From: an uncultured Cellvibrio sp.
GTDB lineage: Bacteria > Pseudomonadota > Gammaproteobacteria > Pseudomonadales > Cellvibrionaceae
DNA: 8,212 nucleotides
Direction: 5' to 3'
Assembly: GCA_946482345.1 (NCBI GenBank)
Contig: CAMLRJ010000125.1
Span: 1-8,212 of the forward strand
The notes below the pieces were generated by a model. That model did no database searches. It had not been told where the DNA came from and saw only the letters and a list, made by a program, of their open reading frames with translations. Of this stretch, positions 1-6,800 are shown piece by piece. The position numbers were made by a program, and so were the translations under genes. Numbering within the stretch: position 1 is the stretch's first letter; every line of letters starts with the position of its first letter.

Positions 1-72
1 AGCGGCGGAAAGTCCTGCTGGGCCTGCGCCAACAATGACAACATCGTAGTGCATTTGATCGCGTTGGGTCAT
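1..72 (-). CDS. FAD-dependent oxidoreductase, probable electron transfer flavoprotein-ubiquinone oxidoreductase (5' part only)
   Basis: Only the first 24 codons are present; the gene continues beyond the left edge. The peptide begins MTQRDQMHYDVVIVGAGPAG. It contains the GxGxxG dinucleotide-binding fold (VGAGPAG, residues 15-21) that binds the ADP part of FAD, preceded by a beta strand (YDVVIV). Bacterial ETF:ubiquinone oxidoreductases (ETF-QO, the enzyme that passes electrons from reduced ETF to the membrane quinone pool) start very similarly, with a short charged stretch, then a methionine, then [YF]DVVIVGAGPAGLSAA. The adjacent etfBA genes make that assignment the most likely. Other FAD enzymes such as geranylgeranyl-reductase-like proteins share this N-terminus, so the call rests partly on context. 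The start is ATG at 72; a second in-frame ATG at codon 7 is possible. It lies 11 bases after the LysR gene on the same strand, which suggests co-transcription. The upstream Shine-Dalgarno is weak (GAG about 8 bases before the ATG). Confidence 0.72.
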   Translation of the reverse strand, partial: MTQRDQMHYDVVIVGAGPAGLSAA

Positions 73-83
73 AACAGGCTCGT

Positions 84-1010
84 TTATATCGTGGTAGTTA
101 AATGAATTTGGTCACTGCGTTGAATGTTGGCAGTCAGTGAGCGGCAATATTCTAAAAAGGCAATCATGGCTGGCGTTTGATAGCGGTTTTTATGCCAGAC
201 AAACATAAATTGCCTGCGCAAATCGAGCATTGGTGTTTTCACTTCAACCAAACTACCACGCCGGAATGCATCGCGAACCGCAAGGCGGGATACACAGCCA
301 ACACCAAGGCCTGATTCAACCGCGCGCTTGATGGCCTCGGTATGTTCGAGCTCCAGGCGAATTTTTAATTCCGGTAGATGATGCCGCAATGCCTGATCGA
401 AAGTTTCCCGTGTGCCCGAACCCTGTTCGCGCAAAATCCACGTAGCGGATAAGAGTGCGTCGATACTCACCGCTTCCTGATTCGCTAGCGGATGTGAGGG
501 CGAGCAGAACACAACAAGTTCATCTTCGATCCAGGTCTCGGCCTGCAATTCAGGATGATGGCAGCTGCCTTCAATAAGCCCTAAATCCAATTCGTAACCT
601 GCGATCTGCTGCAAAATCGATTGGGTATTTTTTACTTGTAGCGCGATATGGCAATCCAGATGGCTTTGCATAAATTCGCTGATGATCATGATCGCCAGAT
701 AATTCCCGATCGTCAGTGTCGCCCCTACGCTTAAATCTCCGAGCGATGATTTCCCTTCCAGTAAATGCTCAATTTCTGCAGCCTGGGTCAGCAGGCTGCT
801 GGCAACCGGCAACAGCGACTTACCCAATGCATTGAGCTTCAGCAACTTGCCATTTCGATCAAACAATTGGCAATCGAACTGCCTTTCAAGTTCCGCCAGT
901 GCGGTACTGGCGGCCGATTGTGAGAGTGAAACCTCCTCGGCGGCACGGGAAACATTACCGGTGCGGGCGATGGCAACAAAGATTTCCAGCTGGCGCAATG
1001 TATATCTCAT
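84..1010 (-). CDS. LysR-family transcriptional regulator, YeiE-like
   Basis: This encodes a 308-residue LysR-type regulator, normal for the family. The N-terminal winged helix-turn-helix covers about residues 3-62, with LRQLEIF, SRAAEEVSLSQSAAS and LERQ...LFDR as family hallmarks. A linker helix (about 63-90) follows, then a periplasmic-binding-like effector domain (about 91-295). Effector-pocket segments TIGNY (100-104), LGLIEG (143-148) and REQGSGTRE (194-202) resemble E. coli YeiE as I remember it. YeiE proteins are linked to sulfite and redox responses, but the ligand here is not predictable. An open frame extends upstream to 1151, but the 47 extra residues are unlike the family and would overlap etfB, so the start is ATG at 1010. 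A GAGA lies about 6 bases upstream as a weak Shine-Dalgarno. The gene is divergent from etfB and just ahead of the probable ETF-QO gene, so it probably controls the ETF genes and itself through the dyad at 1009-1027. Specific target control is inference. Confidence 0.9.
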   Translation of the reverse strand: MRYTLRQLEIFVAIARTGNVSRAAEEVSLSQSAASTALAELERQFDCQLFDRNGKLLKLNALGKSLLPVASSLLTQAAEIEHLLEGKSSLGDLSVGATLTIGNYLAIMIISEFMQSHLDCHIALQVKNTQSILQQIAGYELDLGLIEGSCHHPELQAETWIEDELVVFCSPSHPLANQEAVSIDALLSATWILREQGSGTRETFDQALRHHLPELKIRLELEHTEAIKRAVESGLGVGCVSRLAVRDAFRRGSLVEVKTPMLDLRRQFMFVWHKNRYQTPAMIAFLEYCRSLTANIQRSDQIHLTTTI

Positions 1011-1027
1011 ATCGATTTCTCGGATAT
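1009..1027. promoter_or_regulatory. Candidate LysR-type operator (ATATC-N9-GATAT, T-N11-A)
   Basis: Perfect 5-base inverted arms ATATC (1009-1013) and GATAT (1023-1027) are separated by 9 bases. Within them T1012 and A1024 form the T-N11-A spacing typical of LysR-family recognition sites. The site overlaps the lysR start codon and lies about 100 bases before the etfB start, so a regulator bound here could repress its own gene and activate the divergent etf operon. The surrounding DNA is AT-rich, so chance occurrence is a real possibility. Confidence 0.42.
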
Positions 1028-1046
1028 ATAAAATATGAATTATCAA

Positions 1047-1076
1047 TTTAACAAATATGCTAGCGCGAAATAGACT
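1047..1076 (+). promoter_or_regulatory. Weak candidate promoter for etfB-etfA-fpr
   Basis: A -35-like TTTAAC (1047-1052) and a -10-like TAGACT (1071-1076) are 18 bases apart, with a predicted start near 1083. This would put the centre of the T-N11-A dyad near -65, the usual LysR activation position. Both boxes are poor matches (3/6 and 4/6), as expected for an activator-dependent promoter. TATGCT at 1056-1061 is an alternative -10. Confidence 0.25.
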
Positions 1077-1124
1077 GGACATCAACCAATCCTTTACTGA
1101 GCAACCGCTCACCGGAGACTGAAA

Positions 1125-1874
1125 GTGAAAGCACTGGTCGCAATCAAGCACGCTGTCGATTACAACGTAAAACCCAATATTGATCCTGCAACAAAGCAGG
1201 TTGATATCGCCCAGGTCAAAAAGGCGGTGAATCCGTTTGACGAAATTTCTCTTGAAGAGGCTGTACGTTTAAAAGAGCAGGGCAAGGTGAATGAAATTAT
1301 TGCTGTCTCTATTGGTGGTGATGATGCCAAAGACAGCTTGCGCCATGCCTATGCAATGGGGGCTGATCGCGCTTTGTTGATAGCAACCAACGCAACACTA
1401 CAACCACTTGCGGTAGCAAAATTATTGAAAGCCATTGTCGGGCGCGAGCAACCACAATTGATTTTTCTGGGTAAGCAAGCAGTTGGAGAAGACTATGGAC
1501 AAACGGGCCAGATTCTCGCCGCGTTGTTGGGTGTGGGTATAGGGACGTTTGCATCCGGATTGCAACTGGAAGCGGGGCATGTCGATGTCATTCGCGAAAT
1601 TGAAAAAGGAACCCAAACTATTCGTCTTACCTTGCCCTCCGTCATCACCACAGATTTGCGTTTGAACGAGCCGCGTTTTATCAAGCTGCCTAATTTGATG
1701 ATGGCGAAAAAGAAAGTCATTGAAATTATTTCTGCACACGAATTAGGTGTTGATCTTGCTCCGCGTTTCACTGTGCTTACTGCGAGTGAGCCTGCAAACA
1801 AACCGGGTGCAGTACAGGTTAGTAATGTGCAAGAACTGGTGGAAAAATTACGTCGTGCGGAGGTGTTGATATGA
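1125..1874 (+). CDS. etfB: Electron transfer flavoprotein, beta subunit
   Basis: The 249-residue product is the small subunit of cytoplasmic ETF, which takes electrons from flavin dehydrogenases such as acyl-CoA dehydrogenases; in this family it binds AMP and forms part of the FAD site with EtfA. Visible hallmarks are MKALVAIKHAVDYNVKP (1-17), NPFDEISLEEAVRLKE (36-51), GADRALLI (79-86), GKQAV...QTGQILAALL (116-135), GTFAS (140-144) and TTDLRLNEPRF (175-185). The last is followed by LPNLMMAKKK (188-197), the partner-recognition loop and Lys-rich signature. Several positions are unusual: the loop usually close to AIDDDxNQTGQ reads AVGEDYGQTGQ, NPFCE reads NPFDE, and REIDGG reads REIEKG. This suggests a paralogue with altered partner or nucleotide binding. 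The start is GTG at 1125, chosen because GGAG at 1114-1117 sits 7 bases upstream and residue 1 aligns with the family. The stop overlaps the etfA start by ATGA. Confidence 0.95.
   Translation: MKALVAIKHAVDYNVKPNIDPATKQVDIAQVKKAVNPFDEISLEEAVRLKEQGKVNEIIAVSIGGDDAKDSLRHAYAMGADRALLIATNATLQPLAVAKLLKAIVGREQPQLIFLGKQAVGEDYGQTGQILAALLGVGIGTFASGLQLEAGHVDVIREIEKGTQTIRLTLPSVITTDLRLNEPRFIKLPNLMMAKKKVIEIISAHELGVDLAPRFTVLTASEPANKPGAVQVSNVQELVEKLRRAEVLI
1859..1863 (+). promoter_or_regulatory. Ribosome binding site of etfA
   Basis: GGAGG lies inside the end of etfB, 7 bases before the etfA ATG at 1871. It fixes the etfA start and supports coupled translation of the two ETF subunits, which are needed in equal amounts. 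Confidence 0.8.
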
Positions 1875-2809
1875 GCGTTTTAGTATTGGCTGAAATCGAT
1901 GGCGATCAGATAAAAGTATCCAGCCTTCAGGCAATCACTGCCGCTGCAGCGTGGAATTTACCGATTGATGTATTGGTGTACGGAAATCAGGTGGATGACG
2001 TTATCAGCAACGTGTTGCGCATAAATAATGTTGCACGCGTGTTAGTCGCCCAAGCTACGCATTTCTCACACCCACTCGTGGAAGATGTTGTTGAATTGGC
2101 ATTCAGTATTGGCCGTCATTACACACACATCATCACAGCGCACACCAGTTTTGGGCGAAGTGTGTTGCCTGCAATTGCCGCGCGATTGGATGTAGCTGCG
2201 ATTACCGATGTCATCGCAATCGAAGCAAATGCAACCTATGTTCGCCCTGGTTACGCGGGAAATATTATTACGCGAATTCAAAATCACGAACCCATCCAGC
2301 TTGTCAGTGTTCGTGCTACCGCGTTTCGCGCAGCACAAACGCAAGAAAATACGGTTGCGCTACGTATCGATATACAAGTGCCTGCAGCACAACACAAAAG
2401 CTATTGGCTGAGTGAACAGGTTACTCATTCAGATCGCCCCGAATTACATTCGGCACGAGTGGTGATCGCTGGTGGGCGCAGCCTGGGTGAAAAGTTTGAT
2501 GAATTGCTAAACCCACTGGCTGAAAAATTGGATGCAGCTATAGGGGCAACACGCGCATGTGTTGATGCAGGTTTTGCGGCGAACGACTTACAAGTGGGGC
2601 AGACGGGCACCATTATCGCACCGGATTTATATATTGCAGTCGGTATTTCCGGTGCGGTCCAGCACTTGGCAGGTATTAAAGATAGCAAAACAATTGTGGC
2701 GATTAATCATGATCCTGATGCGCCCATTTTTAAATATGCCGATTACGGTTTGGTGGCGGATTTGTTTACCACTTTGCCAGAGCTTCATGAAGCATTAGCG
2801 CAACATTAG
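1871..2809 (+). CDS. etfA: Electron transfer flavoprotein, alpha subunit
   Basis: The 312-residue product matches the usual EtfA length. The N-terminal half (about 1-185) is the alpha/beta domain that packs against EtfB. The C-terminal half (about 190-312) carries the FAD-binding domain: DRPEL (188-192), VVIAGGRSLG (197-206), GATRACVDAGF (225-235, with the flavin-contacting Arg at 228), NDLQVGQTG (238-246), IAPDLYIAVG (249-258), GISGAVQHLAG (258-268, His 265) and VAINHDPDAPIF (276-287), then DYGLVADLF. These fit the ordinary electron-transferring class, with Arg, Thr (QTG) and His retained. Small departures are ATR for the common ASR and QTGT for QTGK. It pairs with EtfB to carry one FAD and, by family knowledge, would deliver electrons to ETF-QO at the membrane. 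It overlaps etfB by 4 bases and has GGAGG upstream. It is followed after 9 bases by fpr, so all three are probably one transcript. Confidence 0.96.
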   Translation: MSVLVLAEIDGDQIKVSSLQAITAAAAWNLPIDVLVYGNQVDDVISNVLRINNVARVLVAQATHFSHPLVEDVVELAFSIGRHYTHIITAHTSFGRSVLPAIAARLDVAAITDVIAIEANATYVRPGYAGNIITRIQNHEPIQLVSVRATAFRAAQTQENTVALRIDIQVPAAQHKSYWLSEQVTHSDRPELHSARVVIAGGRSLGEKFDELLNPLAEKLDAAIGATRACVDAGFAANDLQVGQTGTIIAPDLYIAVGISGAVQHLAGIKDSKTIVAINHDPDAPIFKYADYGLVADLFTTLPELHEALAQH

Positions 2810-2818
2810 GGGATTTTT

Positions 2819-3595
2819 ATGAGTGCAGTAAACACACAAAAAGTGTTATCGGTAACGCACTGGAACGAAAGCTTGTTTAGTTTTACCACAACGCGCGATG
2901 ATTCATTCCGCTTTGAAAATGGCCAATTTGTCATGATCGGCTTGGAAACCGGTGGCAAACCTTTATTACGCGCATACAGTATCGCCAGCCCAAACTATGC
3001 AGAGCATTTGGAATTTTTTAGTATCAAAGTCCCTAATGGTCCACTTACATCTTTACTACAACATATAAAAGTCGGGGATTCCATTTTGGTAGGCAGGAAA
3101 CCAACAGGTACTTTATTGTTATCCGATTTAAAACCCGGTAAAAATATATTTCTATTATCGACAGGTACTGGCCTCGCACCTTTCATCAGCTTGATTCAGG
3201 ACCCTGATGCTTATGAAAAATTTGAAAAAATTATTTTGGTTCACGGTGTACGTAAAGTAGATGACCTGGCTTATCGTGAATTTATTACACAGCAACTATT
3301 GGATAATGAATTCTTAGGTGAAGACGCACGCAAGAAATTAATTTATTACCCGACAGTCACGCGCGAGGATTTTATTAATCGAGGCAGGCTAACGGATTTG
3401 TTGGAAAATAGAAAATTACTGGCGGATATAGGCCTGCCATCACTCAACCCTGAAACAGATCGTGCAATGTTATGCGGCAGCCCCGGCATGTTGGAAGACA
3501 CCTGTGCGATTCTGGAAAAAAACGGGCTAACCGTTTCACCGCGAATCGGTATTGCAGGTGATTATGTTATTGAACGTGCATTTGTCGAAAAATAA
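2819..3595 (+). CDS. fpr: Ferredoxin/flavodoxin--NADP(+) reductase
   Basis: The 258-residue product has the length and layout of the Azotobacter/Pseudomonas Fpr group. The N-terminal FAD-binding barrel (about 1-100) shows NGQFVMIGL (34-42), RAYSIASP (51-58) and PNGPLTS (72-78), the flavin-contact motifs. The NADP-binding domain (about 105-258) shows STGTGLAPF (114-122), LVHGVR (140-145) and CGSPGML (219-225). It ends in AFVEK, the C-terminal tail typical of this bacterial subclass, where the stacked aromatic residue of plant enzymes is replaced. It would exchange electrons between NADPH and ferredoxin or flavodoxin in the cytoplasm, feeding iron-sulfur and oxidative-stress chemistry. The start ATG follows an AGGGGA Shine-Dalgarno overlapping the etfA stop, only 9 bases after etfA. 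Its place as third gene of an etf operon is the odd part: fpr often stands alone. It may serve the ETF module, but no direct link is visible. Confidence 0.95.
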   Translation: MSAVNTQKVLSVTHWNESLFSFTTTRDDSFRFENGQFVMIGLETGGKPLLRAYSIASPNYAEHLEFFSIKVPNGPLTSLLQHIKVGDSILVGRKPTGTLLLSDLKPGKNIFLLSTGTGLAPFISLIQDPDAYEKFEKIILVHGVRKVDDLAYREFITQQLLDNEFLGEDARKKLIYYPTVTREDFINRGRLTDLLENRKLLADIGLPSLNPETDRAMLCGSPGMLEDTCAILEKNGLTVSPRIGIAGDYVIERAFVEK

Positions 3596-3605
3596 CACCA
3601 GTTAA

Positions 3606-3637
3606 CTGCCGATAGCTTGAAGACCGGCTACCGGCAG
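3606..3637. other. Imperfect hairpin after fpr (possible transcript 3' end)
   Basis: Arms CTGCCGATAGC (3606-3616) and GCTACCGGCAG (3627-3637) pair over 11 positions with one A-C mismatch around a 10-base loop. It begins 10 bases after the fpr stop, where an operon-end structure is expected. No T-run follows it on either strand, so it is not a standard intrinsic terminator; it may protect the mRNA end or be a REP-like element. Confidence 0.4.
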
Positions 3638-3651
3638 GAATATAAATACCC

Positions 3652-3671
3652 CTGGATTAAAAATCATCCAG
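3652..3671. other. Second intergenic hairpin
   Basis: CTGGAT (3652-3657) and ATCCAG (3666-3671) are perfect 6-base arms around an AT-rich 8-base loop. It lies 14 bases after the first hairpin. No T-run follows. The role is unknown. Confidence 0.3.
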
Positions 3672-3736
3672 CTACCACAAAGGGATCTCACGCCTCGCAT
3701 AGAAACTGGCAATCCATGTAGCAAAAACAATTAACT

Positions 3737-3772
3737 CTATTAAAAATCCTATTAAAAACCCCATTAAACTTG
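3737..3772. repeat. 12-base AT-rich tandem repeats upstream of mfd
   Basis: CTATTAAAAATC (3737-3748) and CTATTAAAAACC (3749-3760) are adjacent copies differing at one base. They are followed by the degenerate CCATTAAACTTG (3761-3772). The A-runs recur at about one helical turn, so the stretch could bend DNA or act as an UP-like element ahead of the mfd promoter. It could also be simple slippage. Confidence 0.5.
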
Positions 3773-3791
3773 TATCTTTGCGTCAGATAAT
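3764..3791 (+). promoter_or_regulatory. Candidate promoter for mfd-csiV
   Basis: GATAAT (3786-3791, 5 of 6 to the sigma-70 -10) lies 16 bases downstream of TTAAAC (3764-3769, a poor -35). The predicted start near 3798 gives a leader of about 25 bases. TATACA at 3813-3818 is another -10-like hexamer but would give an almost leaderless mRNA. Confidence 0.33.
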
Positions 3792-3823
3792 TAGCCAGTC
3801 CATCTACTTTCTATACACGAATT

Positions 3824-6800
3824 ATGAATCTATTTTCACCTCTGTCTCCCCCAAAACCAACCAAAAGCCAACGCATCACATGGGGACAACTGAATGGTTG
3901 TGCTCCTGCACTGGCAATTGTTGAAGCAACGCAACAGCAACAGCAACAAAATTTCAGCCTGGTTATTACCAGCAATACCAGTAGCGCCATTGCACTGGAA
4001 AATGAATTGGAATTTTTTGCGGCAGAAACCGGCCTGAAAATTTTACATCTGGCAGATTGGGAAACTTTGCCTTATGACAGCATTTCACCGCATCAAGATA
4101 TTATTTCGGAGCGGCTGTTTACGCTTTATCAATTACCACTGACACAACAGGGAATTTTGGTGGTTCCAATTACCAGTTTGTTGCAACGTTTAATGCCGCA
4201 GTCTTATCTGGTAGCAAACAGTTTGATTGTCAATGTCGGCGACAAATTCAACCCGCAAAATTTACGCCTGCAACTGGAACGTGCAGGATATCGTGCGGTG
4301 GATACAGTTTATGAACATGGTGAGTTTGCTGTACGCGGTTCGCTCATGGATATTTTTCCCATGGGCAATGATTCACCTTATCGCATTGAATTATTTGATG
4401 ATGAAATTGAATCGCTGCGCACATTTGATCCGGAAACACAACGCACACTGGATAAAGTCGAGAAGATTAATTTTTTACCCGCAAAAGAATTTCCTCTTGA
4501 TAAAACCGGCATCCAATTATTTAAACAACAATGGATGGAAAAGTTTGATGTCAATCATAAAGCTTGCCCGGTATTTCAGGATATCAGCGCTGGCATCTCA
4601 CCACCAGGAATAGAATATTATCTGCCACTGTTTTTCACACAAACCAGTAACCTGTTTGATTATTTACCCGAATCCACTTCGGTATTTACACTTGGTGAAC
4701 TTGAACAGTCAGCAGAACATTTTTGGCAAGAATTAAATCACCGGTATGAAAGCAGAAAAGGTGATCTACTACGCCCGTTATTACCACCAAAGGAAATCTA
4801 TTTAGCAATTGATGAACTTTTCGGGAATTTAAAATTACATCAACGTATTGATATCACCCGTGAATATCAGCAAGAGAAAACCGGTTACTATTCATTTGCT
4901 ACACAAGTACCGCCCAGCCTTCCGATACGCATGCAAGCTGAAAATCCATTGACAGCTATTGAAGCTTTTTTAATGGAACATTCAGGCCCGATTTTATTTT
5001 GCGCTGAATCTGCCGGGCGTCGCGAAGCCTTGTTGGAATTATTACAACGCATTCGCGTTCAACCGGAAATGCTGGATAACTGGAAAACCTTTTCTGAAAA
5101 AAAATCCGGTATTGCGATTACTATCGCGCCATTGGAACAAGGTTTATTACAAACTGATCCACCATTGGCCATCATCAGTGAATCGCAACTTTTTGGTGAG
5201 CGAGTTCAACAACAAAGGCGACGTAAACAATCTCAGGATAATGCCGATCTCATCGTCAAACATTTAACCGAATTAAAAATCGGCGCGCCGGTTGTGCATA
5301 TAGATCACGGTGTGGGTCGTTATCGCGGTTTGGAAAGTATTACGCTGGACAATCAAACCAATGAATTTTTAACGCTTGAATATGCTGATGGTGCAAAACT
5401 TTATGTGCCCGTCACCAATTTACATGTGATCAGCCGTTACAGCGGCAACGATGAAGCACTTGCACCTTTACATAAATTAGGCAGTGAAGTCTGGCAAAAA
5501 GCCAAACGCAAAGCTGCCGAACAAATTCGCGACACCGCTGCAGAATTATTGGAAGTTTACGCAAAACGTGCAGCACGAAAAGGTTTTGCATTTCCTGATC
5601 CTGAATTAGCTTATCAAACGTTTGCCGCCAGTTTTCCTTTTGAAGAAACACCCGATCAACAACGCGCAATAGAAGCTGTGCGTGCTGACATGTTGTCAAA
5701 CAAACCTATGGATAGATTAGTCTGTGGTGACGTAGGTTTTGGTAAAACCGAAGTTGCCATGCGCGCTGCGTTTATTGCCAGTCATGCAGGAAAACAGGTG
5801 GTTATTCTGGCGCCTACCACTTTGTTGGCACAACAACATTACGAATCATTGAAGGATCGTTTTGCCGATTGGCCAATTAATATTGATGTGTTATCACGAT
5901 TCAAAACCAACAAAGAAGTTGAAGATGCCTTAGCGCGTTTGGCAGAGGGAAAAATTGATATCATCGTCGGTACACATAAATTATTGCAGCCCGATGTTAA
6001 ATTTAAAAATCTGGGTTTATTAATTATTGATGAAGAACATCGTTTTGGTGTGCGCCAAAAAGAACAAATGAAAGCCTTTCGTGCCGAGATCGATATACTT
6101 ACGCTCACGGCAACTCCCATTCCACGCACATTAAATATGTCCATGTCGGGCATTCGTGATTTATCCATAATTGCAACACCACCTGCACGGCGCCTGTCTG
6201 TTAAAACGTTTGTGCGTCAATATGATGATGCCACCATTAAAGAAGCGATCTTGCGCGAAATTTTGCGCGGTGGCCAAGTGTATTATTTACACAATGAAGT
6301 TGACACCATTGAAAAAACTGCGCGCGAATTACAAGCATTGGTTCCTGAAGCCCGTATTGGCATAGGACACGGACAACTGCGCGAACGCGATCTCGAACGT
6401 GTGATGTCCGATTTTTATCACAAACGATTTAATATTCTGGTGTGTACTACCATTATCGAAACCGGTATTGATATTCCCAGTGCCAACACCATTATTATTC
6501 ATCGCGCAGATAAATTTGGTTTGGCGCAATTACATCAACTGAGAGGTCGTGTCGGCAGATCACACCATCAAGCTTACGCTTATTTATTAACACCCGAACG
6601 CCGCGCCATGACGGATGATGCGATTAAACGTCTGGAAGCCATCAGTGCTGCCGAAGATTTGGGAGCTGGCTTTACACTCGCGACTTACGATATGGAAATT
6701 CGCGGAGCCGGTGAATTATTAGGTGAAGAACAAAGCGGGCAAATTCAAACCATTGGTTTTTCACTTTATATGGAAATGCTGGATCAGGCAGTCAAATCCA

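Noticed and set aside
1011..1151. In-frame upstream extension of the LysR gene (47 more residues).
   Set aside because: The extra residues do not resemble a LysR N-terminus, would overlap the etfB coding start on the other strand, and the standard helix-turn-helix begins right after the ATG at 1010.
1309..1801. Three overlapping minus-strand open frames opposite etfB.
   Set aside because: They are low-complexity shadows of a strongly conserved gene, with no ribosome binding site or family match.
1125..2809. Electron-bifurcating (FixAB-type) ETF.
   Set aside because: NPFDE in EtfB hints at it, but the EtfA length, EtfB LRLNEPRF and LPNLMMAKKK segments and overall sequence fit the ordinary class, and no fixC/fixX-like neighbours follow.
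3606..3637. Hairpin considered as a rho-independent terminator of the etf operon.
   Set aside because: The stem is plausible, but the following bases (GAATATAAATACC) lack a T-run; listed as a hairpin only.
5430..5699. Minus-strand open frame inside mfd.
   Set aside because: It lies opposite conserved Mfd coding sequence and its translation shows no recognisable domain; it is a coding shadow.
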